NCBI RefSeq assembly: GCF_000764305.2
Contig: NW_025941525.1
Location: 248,001 to 312,000, forward strand
Length of the DNA: 64,000 nt
Origin: Hyalella azteca
Lineage: Eukaryota > Arthropoda > Malacostraca > Amphipoda > Hyalellidae
Reading direction: 5' to 3'
A program made the position numbers and the translations under genes. The stretch's first letter is position 1; each line of letters opens with the position of its first letter. Positions 1-10,881 of the stretch are shown one piece after another. Under the pieces are notes generated by a model. The model worked only from the letters and a program-made list of their open reading frames with translations. It ran no database searches and had not been told where the DNA came from.

Positions 1-3000
1 TTTAGAACCCTACAAACAAAGTAATTGAACACGTCATAAAAATTTTGATTTTATTTTTCCTTTGGTAGCAGAAAAGCCTCCAGAAAAGCCAAAGCCTCCG
101 GCAATTGATCCATGATTGAACATCATGGGCTAACTTCCCGCCGCAGCAATTATAGAGATTGCCTCAGAAAGATCGAGTTCAGGCCGCGAGAATTCCTCGA
201 GAAGATGTAACTGCAGACTTTATTTCTTACTAAGGGTGGACATCGGCCAGAAAGTTCGACGCTCTGACACAATGATTCTCAGGAAAAGAGGTCAAAATAC
301 AGTAATGGCGCCGAAACAGGATGTCAATAGAGTGTAATTCTGGAACAACGACTTTACTGTTGTTAATGACCACTTAGCAGTATCACAGACATTCTACCGT
401 TTTTGTAAGTAAACGATGCATTATAAAAAGTAAAATTCTTCCCAATTAACATATAAAACAGCTCACTAAGTAATGTTTGAAATAATTTGAAGTCACAAAG
501 TAAATAAGATGTTTTCATTATCAGGGAATGATGAGCGAACGCTGAGCATAATTAGGAGCAGGGCAGTTCATCACTATCAACTTTATTTTTGACGCTTACG
601 TCAGTTGAAATTTTTCGACAGGTCAGGCATAAGATAATTCTGAGTGCTTAATATTTGCCAATCTCGTTCTTTCGTTTTAATGCTGCATGAATAAGTAGGC
701 GTTCCTCCTCTATAAGTCCTCTCATGATACTCAAAAATGATTGGTCATCAATTATTCCGGAATCATCGCGGGTTGGCTAGAAAGAGAAGCTCGTGAAAGG
801 AAAAATAATAAATCAAAACTCTACGGATTATCAACTGGGCATTTTAATTACTTTTTTACCACGCTGGGTTTTGATGGGATTCTAAAAAAAATTCAATTGC
901 CATCATCGTAAAGGGTGCGCATTTAAAATGTCATCCCTTTACTTAAACTCTGCAATTATATTTACTCGAACACTTTGAAGGGTATTCGTCTGAAATTTGC
1001 TACAAAAATATTATGCCTGTGTTTTATTTGTATTTAAATCACTTTTTAATTTTGTCTGCGTGTGATTTTAAGAAAAAATGCTCGACGAATTATCTCTAGA
1101 GGAAAGATAGAGATTGCAAATTTTTAATGCTGTTTTTATGACTGACACTGAATCTCTGTATCCATTCTTATCAGTAATGTTGATGTCACTTTGACATCTT
1201 CCCTCGTCTTGACATGAAGCCCTTCATGCCACATAATGAGTTGGAGGCCACCGAGCCAACTTTGATGAAAGCACGTTCAACTTTCATTGTAGAGTTACAA
1301 TTGACTTCTACGTCCGCATGGCTGCACCCGCCAATACATGGCCTTCTTTTGAAGACTTGTTTCTTGTCATGATTTTGTGTCACATTTTGAGATCATAATG
1401 CACCGGAAGTTGCATATTATAGTGATGTTTCAAGCTATATTTTTTAAAAACAATGATGCTAGCAAATCATTATCATCATTGGCTTGTGAAGAGCATGTGT
1501 TCACTGCTTCAAAATGATGCCTAAAAATAATATTATATTGAATGATCAACCTGCGAGGCATCCAAAGCTATTACGGCTGTGTAATGTTCTAGCTCCTGAG
1601 CTAACAACGTTTCGTTCTGTAATATTAAATCTAAAAAAGTTGAAAATAGCTTCGAATGAAAACTAATCGACTACGTAACTACATACCTTTTTGCCGAACA
1701 AATTACTCTCATTCCCATGACTCTTAAAGAGTTAGTCATGTTTAGGGATTTTCACACGCACCTCCCTCCCTTCTTGACTCTAAAACAAGTACCTTCTCAT
1801 CTTCCCCTGCCTCACTATCCTCATGGACCGAGTTCAATATTTTCCTAGTAAATCTTGCCTTCATTTTCGTGTCAACAAGACAGCTCCCGAGCATCCACTG
1901 ATGTCCTCGAGAAAGTCGAGCCGCACCCACAGGCATAAAAATAATAAAACTTCTAGCATCGAGAGAACACTCGAGGCCTCAAAACAAGTGTAACTCAAGA
2001 ACCTGCAACAACGAAGATTTTTCCACGATTCCTAGGACCAGCCTAACTTGCAGCGGTTCTCTGTTGAAATATTTACAAATAAACTTTTCCTTCTTCAACT
2101 TCGAACATCTAAAGTTGTGTTGTCTCGTGTGGTAATACACCTGAAAAATATTATTTTTTGCAGTCTCAAATTTCGTTGTGAAATCCGGTTTCTGTCAAAG
2201 AGGCAAAAGTTACAAGCACTACAAACAGTTCTGACACGCAGACACTTCGTTATTAAGAAACTGATGCAGCTTATTAAACAAATACTTCTTGATTAAATTC
2301 GTTCATAGACTCAAATCAGATGTTTTTTTTTCATTTTGACTACACTTATTTTACATGAAGTTTTGTTCAGCAGTTATGGCATAAAATGAATACGTGCACA
2401 TGTACAATGGGATTTTATGTACATTTCAACATTTCATTGCTTCTATTCAAGACACCACGATGCCAATTTAGTTGCGATGCAATGCTGTATTTAATTTTAA
2501 GTTGCAAAATCCTACTATTCAATTAAAGCAACAAAATAATTGCAAAATCTAGTGTAACCTAAAGATTATTTTCTCTCCTTATATTAGAAGAGGTATAAAA
2601 GTATCGTATCATGCATTCATATGTCTTATTTTGGCACTCCAGTCAATAGATTACTGCACAGCAGTTAAATATTACCGTTAGCCTCTAACGGCTGCATGGC
2701 GATCAATTACGCCACAGCCCTTCAATCGAACGAATGAAACTCATTTTTCTTGGGCCTTTCAGTAACAAGGAAAACATTCCGAGGCTCTGTCGTATTTTAC
2801 AGTCCAGCTTGAGTCACATGCACTGAAAACTAACGATATTACCACAACTCAATATGTAGCATCAATTTGTGCCAAATTTATGGTGAAGAGAAAACTAAAT
2901 TTTTAAATCAAACCAAGAGATTGTGCGTGGTATATAAATTGCTGTACATACGAAGGTATAATTGAAACTCGTGTATAATTACATATTACTGAATTATCAC

Positions 3001-6000
3001 AAACTTATTTCAATCTAACTGAGCAAATACAAATTCTCCTAAAAATTTAACAAAACAAATTGTTAACATTTTTTCTCCTTCACTCTAACGTACGAAGCTA
3101 AAATGAATTAATAAAGTCTATGAGTTTGATTTCACTAAGAGATTATAAATTATATGACGTCAGCCAGGAATTCTTCATATCCAAATTCTAGTCTAAATTC
3201 CGACAACATTTGACGAAAATAGCCGTAGCATTGATGTTTACTGAGGCATCTATTTGCCAAGTTTCTTTTGGCTATAATAAATGTTGATATGAAACTCATC
3301 AGCAACATGGCGAGAATAAAGCAAAGTTTGTGCAGCAAAGATGTGTGGGCAACTGTAGGCGTCTGACAGCAGGCAGAGCAGTTGACGCGTCTCACGGCGC
3401 TAATTAGTAACGCAAGACCAGCAACACATCTAAACCTTCGGTGCCTTCTACTTATTAAAGCACCAATAATTATGCACATCAGTTGAGAGCTGCTGGGTTC
3501 TCTGCATACAAATACAGTCGCGTCAAGTTTGTGCTTGTGAATAACCTGTGTCATGTGTTAGGCTGTATAGTTGGGAATTTTTCCTATTTAACTTAATATC
3601 AATTTTGTGTTGACGACTTTTAATATCAATTTGTTGTAACATTTTATGGTTTCTTGGATATATTAATAAATAACATGCTGAAATAAATTCTTCGTTCGTA
3701 GAGTTACCAATAATACGTCAATGTTCTCGTTGAATGGAGCAATTAAGGAAGGTTAATCGGATATCGAAATTCCAAAAAAGCAAGTTGAATTCCCCTGTCA
3801 GTACTAACTCGTGATAGTCACAAATGAAAGTGATTATTAGATCGTTCAATGAAATAGTGGATTTGCCAGTGTGTTATCTGTTAACGAATTATGTAGTGAT
3901 CTTCTCGCAAGAGAAATAATTGAAAGGCGTTTCAACAATGCAAAACTGTTTATATCAAGGAAGCATTTATTTAGCTATTACACCTCATATTGCACCTCAT
4001 GTCAAAAATAATTTTCCAACAGATTGAGTCAGGTTTTGTGGTTGTTGAACTTAACAAATTGATGCTAAGCTAGCATTATGTGACCAGTATTATGTTGCAC
4101 CGTTAGTTGACAGCCTCCACTTACGAAAATAATGAAGTTATTGTTCAGGAAAGATTTTTTGAACGAGTCTAAAATTTCCTACCGTAAGTGCGAGGGAAAA
4201 AATTCCCATGTATGGGAACCACTCGATGCCCAATAATTATATGGAATCGAGATCAAGGCTTATTGAATCCTGTTCCTTTCATAAATATGCATCGTTGATT
4301 ATTTCTCTGGCTTAATTTTAACGGATATTATCGTGGACAAAATTAATACATCTCGAAAACTTCACTTTTCATGGAGGAAACTCTTCACCATTCGCGATAT
4401 AAATCTTCCATTGTTGCTGGCCTTACCCTCATAAATACTAGATTTCCAGCAATAATTTTCCCTAATTTTCCACAAGTGCAGCTCATAAAATGTACTTAGT
4501 TCATTGCATTAAATTATACATAATCAATTTCTCGGAACCCGAGACGTAGAAGTTAGGATAGTGTTGCCATATACTGGTATATTTCTACGACAACGTCGCA
4601 CAGTTAGCACTTAGCGCATGAAGCTATTTAAGAGGACTAAGATATTCTGAATATTATTAAGTGGAGTGCTTTGCGAAGCCTAAGCCACTACGGTTTTTCC
4701 TAGGTTCTTGCATCAAGAAATTGCATTTAGAGGAAAGTATTAGGTCGTCGAGCCTGATGAGATGCAAATTAATTCGTTTGTGCTCCATTGAGAGCCTTGA
4801 GCTACATTCTTCCTTAGGGCCTCAAAAAGCCTTGACTCGGAGTGCAGCACAAAATTTTGTTAGTAATCTGTTTAAACTCAGTTTTAATTTTCTCTGTTTA
4901 TGTATAAAACTATTAAACGCAAGTCACTTAACGGGATTTGGTGTTCCTTTTGTAACTGAATATTCAGGAGTCACTAGCATCTAAATTCGATCTATAATTG
5001 TGTATGTTTTTTAAATCAATGCTTACATTATCAGGAAACAAAGGAATTTCCAGAACTTTCATCTGCAGGCTCGTTAGATTGCAAATTCTTGTTTTGTGAG
5101 TTCATTGAAAATTAAAACACTTGGCTCGCTCTAATGCTGCCAAAAGCCAGAATTGTACTCGAGTATCTACAATTGAAAAAAACTTCCATTCTAATGCATC
5201 AGATACCCCTGATAACTCATTCTATCTATTTTATTCCAGTACAATGTCCCTTCACTTGAAAATTTACATAACCTAACTTTTTAAACGACGAAGTTCATAA
5301 AGTTAACATAACTTTCAAAGTATTTTTAATTATAGAACACCCTTTAGAACAGCCACTGAAATTATTTAATTGTACAAATATGCAATTCCAGAAACGCATG
5401 TCCAATTAACCTTTGTCTCTTATTGTTGAAAGTTCATCTTAGCGTTTTATGCTGACGCATATGAACTTAATTACCGGTTTGGAAATTGTATTGTGAACAA
5501 ACATGAGGATAACCTATTATAACAAACTTTTTAATGCTGCAGCAAATTTGAATTTTTGATGCCCCAAGGAAAAATACTTTTTTGCTGAATAAATATTTTC
5601 AATTACTCTGAATGGAAAATCGCATGATAATTTTAACCGGCACCTCGATAACTATACGAGCCGAGAAGTTTTCAATGATTAAATTTCATGGTATTTCTAT
5701 ATGATAGAAATTAATCTAAATATTCGTTCTTCTTTAACCCGTATTATTAGGGAGTTCAAGGCAAGTGTCAATGCATCACGAACAAAGTTAAAAAAGAGGT
5801 CAGCGGTACTAGAAAGGAATTTCAGTCGATGCAGCCGATGAAAAACTACTTTAAAAATTTACATTTGTTTTAGTTTTAACCAAGCACAATGGAAAGAGGA
5901 AAATTGAATCAAGCAAATATAAAGATTGTTAGTAGCGAGTTTATGCTCTCACAAATTCTTACTTATGATGGCTTGTGAACGGAACACACCGCAACAAAAT

Positions 6001-6229
6001 TAAAGGTGCATCTAGTACGAACAATGCAATATCATTTAAACATCCAAAATTGGGAAAATATCAAGAGGAATCCATGCGAATAAAAAATTTATTGAGTACG
6101 AATGTGTTGTGTCTGGAAACCATTACCAAATTATAATCTGACGACGCAAGTCTAATGAATTGCCGACAAACGGTCCCTCACAAAGAAATCATACGGCGAG
6201 CTTAGCGTTGATTTTGTTAAGTTGAATCT
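1..6229. other. Unique A+T-rich DNA, no gene recognised
   Basis: I see no recognisable exon, RNA gene or mobile element here. The open frames present (for example 3150-3554 on the minus strand and 4661-4984 on the plus strand) have no motif I know, no clear splice context, and overlap stops in all other frames. Small structures only: a short imperfect direct repeat (cagaaaagcc at 69-78 and 81-90), a two-copy repeat of the taatatcaattt type near 3592-3640, and a 7-bp perfect hairpin at 4203-4218. None is beyond what chance gives in A+T-rich sequence. Most likely intergenic or intronic. Confidence 0.6.
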
Positions 6230-6400
6230 CAACCCGAGGCTGGACTCCTCTAGAGATCATTAGAGGCATCGTAAAGCTGCTCGGGGTTGGTAATCTCGTG
6301 GCCAGTCCGGCCTTGTGAGAGGGAAATGACGACATCGCGGGGATAAATGCTGGAACATGATTTTTTGTTGCTGTTAACTTTTCTGACGTTATAGATATCG
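6230..6400 (-). other. Exon-like G+C-rich open patch, unrecognised
   Basis: On the minus strand an open frame ends with a stop at 6250, and its last ~30 codons are G+C-rich at third positions (18 of 30 by my count) although the surroundings are A+T-rich. The peptide ends GRTGHEITNPEQLYDASNDL. An AATAAA signal lies about 160 bp downstream on the minus strand (complement near 6086-6092), so a 3' terminal exon is conceivable. I do not recognise the protein, no acceptor is convincing, and the patch could equally be a conserved non-coding block. It contains an imperfect inverted repeat (ggctggact / agtccggcc). Confidence 0.15.
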
Positions 6401-7342
6401 TGTATTTGATTATTTCTCAATGAAGTTGAACAATGATTAGTTTTCATAATAAAACATATAAATATTGAATAAAGTGATGCAGTTAAAGAGAATTTTTAAT
6501 TACGAATTATCTCACACTTTTGGTCTCGCACAAGGCACAATAGGATGCATGGCTCCACTTCAGCTAAGCCTCATTCAAATTGTCCATAAGGCGCACGCCT
6601 TGAGCCAAGACGGCAATATTGCAGCCTTGAGGTTTAAGCGACGATTTCTACGCTGCCTGACATCCTTCTCCGCCCTGTCCTTACTCGTCCCTACGTCAAC
6701 ATCGCCCTCATCATCTTTACGAGGTCTGGGTAAACCAAGACTTACCCGAGCTGTCATCAACCAAGCCACAGTTCAACAGATAAAACTGCATTATCGAGCA
6801 TTACAGGCTAAATTATACATATATATTGCAGATTCAATGAGGTTATTATACTTGGAAACCATAGTAGAGGTTACGATATTTCCCTGTAGTTATTAATAAT
6901 TAATTGAAGAAAAAATGAGCTGCTGTACGTGAATTTTATATTCTTAATGCTCATGTTACTTATTGCATTGATGAAGTTGCGTATTTCCTGTCCGTACAAA
7001 GAAGACAAAATGGTTCCTCGAAGTATTCTCAATTTTGAAATGTCCGAGGAATTTTTTGGAAAAACTGTTTATTAAAATTGTCCTCCGTGGTCGTTAAATA
7101 GCATCATTCAGATGTATTGGCAACGTCGTTTCCAATTATAGAAACCATGATATAACTCGAATAAATTGAAAGAGCATCTTGTGCCGCAATCATCTACTAA
7201 AGCTTTGTTACTTGCAGCAAAAGATGCTGTTTGTTTAATTGAGTTTTGTAAAACTGTCTAGTATTTTATGCGACTAGCTTCACCGTTGGACAAGTAATCA
7301 CTCAGGCGCCTCGTCAACACAGCTGTTGCTAAGCTCTCAATG
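6401..7342. other. Unique DNA with one G+C-richer block (6530-6770)
   Basis: The block 6530-6770 is clearly richer in G+C than its flanks and is open on both strands for part of its length. The minus strand reads GCTCGG followed by GTAAGT, a consensus splice donor, near 6750. No protein family is recognisable in either frame. The rest, 6771-7342, shows nothing beyond A+T-rich unique sequence. Confidence 0.4.
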
Positions 7343-7432
7343 TTAGACTCTTAAGGATCTGCTTCAAGATATCAATGGAGTTCATAATTAGACTCTTAAG
7401 GATCTGCTTCAAGATATCAATGGAGTTCATAA
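7343..7432. repeat. Perfect 45-bp tandem duplication
   Basis: The 45 bp at 7343-7387 (beginning ttagactcttaagg, ending gttcataa) are repeated without a mismatch at 7388-7432. The complete identity suggests a recent replication-slippage or repair duplication, or an assembly artefact. It does not overlap a recognisable gene. Confidence 0.95.
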
Positions 7433-8134
7433 TAAGAAGTCAAAGAAAGTACCGAAAAATGCTTGAGTTCATATTTTCGGTGCGAGCTGCGAAAGTTTCT
7501 CCTAGTATCTGAACCGCTTTCTTTGCCGTGCTCTAGAGTTCTTAGGAGCGGTCGACGGTCTTTCAATGCAGCAACTGATTTATTCAAATGAATTCATAGG
7601 GTTTCTTTTCTCATGCTTCTAAAAGTTTCGTTAGATCGCGAAAGTAAAATGTAGCGTGTGAAGAAATTCAGCTTTAACTTTGATTGAAGCACAAAAGGTT
7701 TCGAGGCACAATTTCATGTTTCACCAATGAGTAATGATGAAAAAGATGCAGATTAAAAAAATAAATATGATTGCTCGAAATTTGGCGATGACTCGCTCAT
7801 GTTCATGATGTCCAATTTTGAATTCCAACATAAATTATCGAAGCCGCTCTCCAAATAACAGATATCCTGCATTTTTATTCCAGTTTAACGATAAAAAATT
7901 CATGCACAATTAATTTTGGGTATTTGCTTCTGCCTAACTCCATTTTAGTGCATCCGTGTCACGTCTTTATAGTTAGGAAAGCGTTGTATCCACCTAAACC
8001 TTAATCAGCGTACTAAACATCGACTCTCGAGTTGCCTTCAGAAATTAAACTGTTATTCATTACTCATTATTCAACAATGAATGACCAAAAATTATTGAAC
8101 TGTTAGTCGTAAAACGTTTCCATATAGGGTAACA
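7433..8134. other. Unique DNA, nothing recognised
   Basis: No open frame of note, no repeat and no RNA gene were seen. The sequence is ordinary A+T-rich DNA up to the first 16-mer of the composite repeat at 8135. Confidence 0.6.
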
Positions 8135-8725
8135 TGGGGCAGCGAGCCCACTGCGGTTCAGGGGCCCATAGCGGGTTTCTCGCTAAGTATGGCAGATATT
8201 GGTCCGTGTTCTCTACCGCCGGTCGACAGTTTCACTGGGATGAAGTGTACGGATTTATGTTTTGCTAAGTGTATGCGTTATTAAGTTATTCGTGAATAAC
8301 TGTTTTAGCCCAGCAAAAAATTTTTTTGGTGCTAAATAAAATTTTTTCGATTACTGTAGATGAAGCTTTTGAAATTACTGTGAATTATATTTTGAAAGTA
8401 ATATTTATAGGGATAATTTTTAGATCAAGTTTAGATTATTAGCTTTTAAAATAAAATGTTGACACGATATAAATTGAAATGATACCTAGTGGGTCAACGG
8501 GCCCACGCGTGTCACGGGGCAAAGCGCCCATGGTGAAGTCTTGTGTTATACATCATTCGATTTGTCTCAATGACCTTTTCAAACTATGACTAGCTTTTTG
8601 ATTTACAAATTACGCTCATATTGCATGATTTTTTGATTTGCCGCCTCAAGGCAGCAGGGTTAGTTTAAAGTTATGCGTATTTATTACCCCTTATCGAGTT
8701 ATTGACTCTTGCCTTGCCATAAGTT

Positions 8726-8785
8726 GATTTCAGTCAACACCAATGAGCCAAAAGTTGATGAGTTTTCATGGTGTTGGCTGAAATC
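8726..8785. repeat. Imperfect hairpin, ~19-bp arms
   Basis: The arm gatttcagtcaacacc (from 8726) pairs with ggtgttggctgaaatc (ending 8785), with one T/C mismatch and one bulged base near the loop; the loop is about 20 nt. It lies inside the 8135-9200 composite repeat and may be part of that element. Confidence 0.75.
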
Positions 8786-8856
8786 ACGATTAGGCACGGA
8801 TTCTCTGCACATAATATCTGGATTATGGAAGAAACTGGAACGAAGTTTTTTTCTGA

Positions 8857-9045
8857 TCAAATAAATATATTTTTATTAGTCAATGATACATTTTTCATGT
8901 CAAGGACGAATTTTTTATCGCAAGGATATATTTTTCAAGTCAAGGATATATATTTTATGTCAATGAAATATTTTTCTCCACGTCAGTGATAGATTTTTTA
9001 AGCCAAGAGTATATTTTTTTCAAGTTAAGTATATGATTTTTTGAG
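8857..9045. repeat. T-rich degenerate minisatellite, ~20-23 bp unit
   Basis: About eight to nine diverged units of the type tcaaggatatatttttcatg follow head to tail, with starts near 8857, 8880, 8900, 8920, 8940, 8960, 8983, 9003 and 9025. Each has a caa(g/t)ga core followed by a T run. The open frame across 8768-8989 only reflects the repeat (TFFMS/FSQGYIF-like echoes) and is not a gene. Confidence 0.85.
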
Positions 9046-9214
9046 TTGTTAATAAATGAGTGAATGTCATATTTTTTATTACATTTTCTTATTTTTCACT
9101 GTAAAGTGTTGTTTTTTCATTTTTAAAAGAAAAAAATGCACTTGTGGTAAAGGGACCAAGGGTGGGCGCCTTGCCCCAAGCCCATGGGCCCATTGCCCCA
9201 GGGGTGGTTTTTTT

Positions 9215-9275
9215 AAAAATTTCTCAGAATGAGATATTTCTCATTCTGAAATTTTTAATTTCTCAGAATGAGATA
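9215..9275. repeat. Hairpin plus direct repeat of aatttctcagaatgagata
   Basis: The 19-mer aatttctcagaatgagata occurs at 9218-9236 and again at 9257-9275. Between them is an inverted copy (tctcattctgaaattttt, 9239-9256), which gives a 10-bp perfect stem with a 5-nt loop plus an A/T extension. It lies just outside the right edge of the 8135-9200 composite repeat and may belong to it. Confidence 0.8.
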
Positions 9276-10584
9276 CTCGTTTGATTACGAATCAAAATTT
9301 AATTTCGTTAATTTTATTTAAATTTATATTAATTTAAAACCTACTTAATAGAGATATTAACATTGACTGAACTTAATCGTGTTCCAATAATTATTTTCAC
9401 CATTTATCACAAATATTCATGCTTTCATGAACGTGATTACTTCAAAATTGATGTATTCTAAGATTGAGCAGTACTGCAGAACGCTTTACCAGTACCATCG
9501 AATATAATAGCAATTTATTGAAATTATTTTCCCATTAGTTTGAGGTGGATAATTAGGCTGAATGTGTCTCTAGAGTAGTTACGCTTGATATTTCATTGCT
9601 TATTTTAGTCAGTAAATGCCTGGCTCGGGCTCCATCAATCCCACCAGAGTTATTCGGCCAAATATTTCCTATGCAAATAGCTCATTCGTGAGCGGCAAAA
9701 GCGCGATTTTTCACGTTTATCGACAGTTCCTAACGTTCAATACTGGAGCCAAGCTGTGCATTGCCGATAAAAATAGGATTGGTTTAAATCTTCAATTCCT
9801 AAAAATGAGGGAAGTGCTTTACGCACCGTTTCGTATCCTAAAAATCGGAATATGATAATTTTTGCCTTCTACCGATCGTCAATAATGTAAGCAGGCTAAG
9901 TTTCTTTGATTGGATGTTATCACAAATAAAATTGGATCAGTGACAGAACTGCAAAGGACAATTTAGGAAAATCTTAGATTTATTTCAGAATATTTTGGTT
10001 CCATCACAGAATCGAAGTCATATTTTTATTCGTTATTTACTTACACATGAATAACTTTCATCATGATTTGCTGTCTAAATATTGGTCGGTAACTTATCAA
10101 TAAGCTTTTAATGGCAGATCAGCTTTAGTGGTTACTGGTAATTTTTTCGTTAATTGCGCGCATTGAAGTTTATTAAGTTTTTTTTTGCACAGAATGAGTC
10201 AGACATACTTCTTTAAAAATTTGGTCCTAGAGGGGTTTCCAAATTTTTTTCCAACAACTGATAATCACGATTATGCAGGTGGACTAGAAATCATTGTGCC
10301 TTGCCGCTTCGGGCCACATTTGTAAGAAATAAAAATGCTAAACAATGGATATTTTTTATATTTGTGCCAAGAATTGACTTCTTGCAATTTTTTCCTGTGC
10401 ATTTGTTCAAGAAATGCATGCAAAATGAATAAGATGACATGCAAAAGCAAAATTGCATTACATCGAAGTCTAATATAGTAAAGTTTCCATTAAGCAGTCA
10501 GAATAGTCAATTTCTCCATATTGTAGAGAAGCTTACGTACATTGTCTCTACCCTAAAAAACGCTAATTGGTTCCAGTGTTTTTA
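9276..10584. other. Unique DNA, nothing recognised
   Basis: I see no gene, repeat or RNA here. The short open frames (9616-9855, 10439-10678) have no recognisable motif. Confidence 0.6.
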
Positions 10585-10881
10585 TTATTTTTTCCGTGCT
10601 CGAAATAACCACAAAATTTTATTTTTGTCTTCACTCAACTGGACAGAAAAGAGTACCGCCAAACCGGAAAAAATATAAGAGATGACGTCAGTCAACCAGC
10701 ATTCCTGCAAGCCAAGTTCCCTCTTGGTCCTATTCACGATATCTGCTGCGATTACGGCCAGCCTATCACCGACCGTCAGCCGTCCATCATGAAGACAAAT
10801 CGTCAACGTTATCGCCATGACCGTTGATCGAAAGTCAACGGCACCTCCACGAAGAGTAGGCTCATCCATAAGGTCCTGCAA
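10585..10881 (-). other. Open frame with exon-like composition, unrecognised
   Basis: The minus-strand frame is open over the interval. Its upstream two-thirds (about 10680-10875) is much richer in G+C than the flanks, with many G/C third positions. A pyrimidine-rich stretch followed by ttgcag lies just before the codons for DLMDEPTLRGG, as at a splice acceptor. The peptide includes HDGRLTVGDRLAVIAAD, whose first part superficially resembles the GxLxxGDxL segment of PDZ domains, but the residues after it do not continue a PDZ fold. The last third is A+T-rich and probably not coding. It could be an exon, a decayed coding fragment, or a regulatory block. Confidence 0.2.

Larger units (their letters stand above)
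8135..9200. repeat. Composite repeat bounded by inverted 16-mers
   Basis: Four copies of a G+C-rich 16-mer of form TGGGGCANNGNGCCCA (first base C in one copy) stand out in A+T-rich DNA: plus-strand copies at 8135-8150 and 8515-8530, and inverted copies at 9163-9178 and 9185-9200. Each has GGGGCA in one half and GCCCA in the other. Between them lie a hairpin (8726-8785) and a T-rich minisatellite (8857-9045). The layout, similar ends in opposite orientation around about 1 kb of non-coding DNA, suggests a degenerate non-autonomous DNA transposon. I found no clean target duplication and no terminal inverted repeat reaching the outer edges, so the boundaries are approximate. No transposase is encoded. 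Confidence 0.45.
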
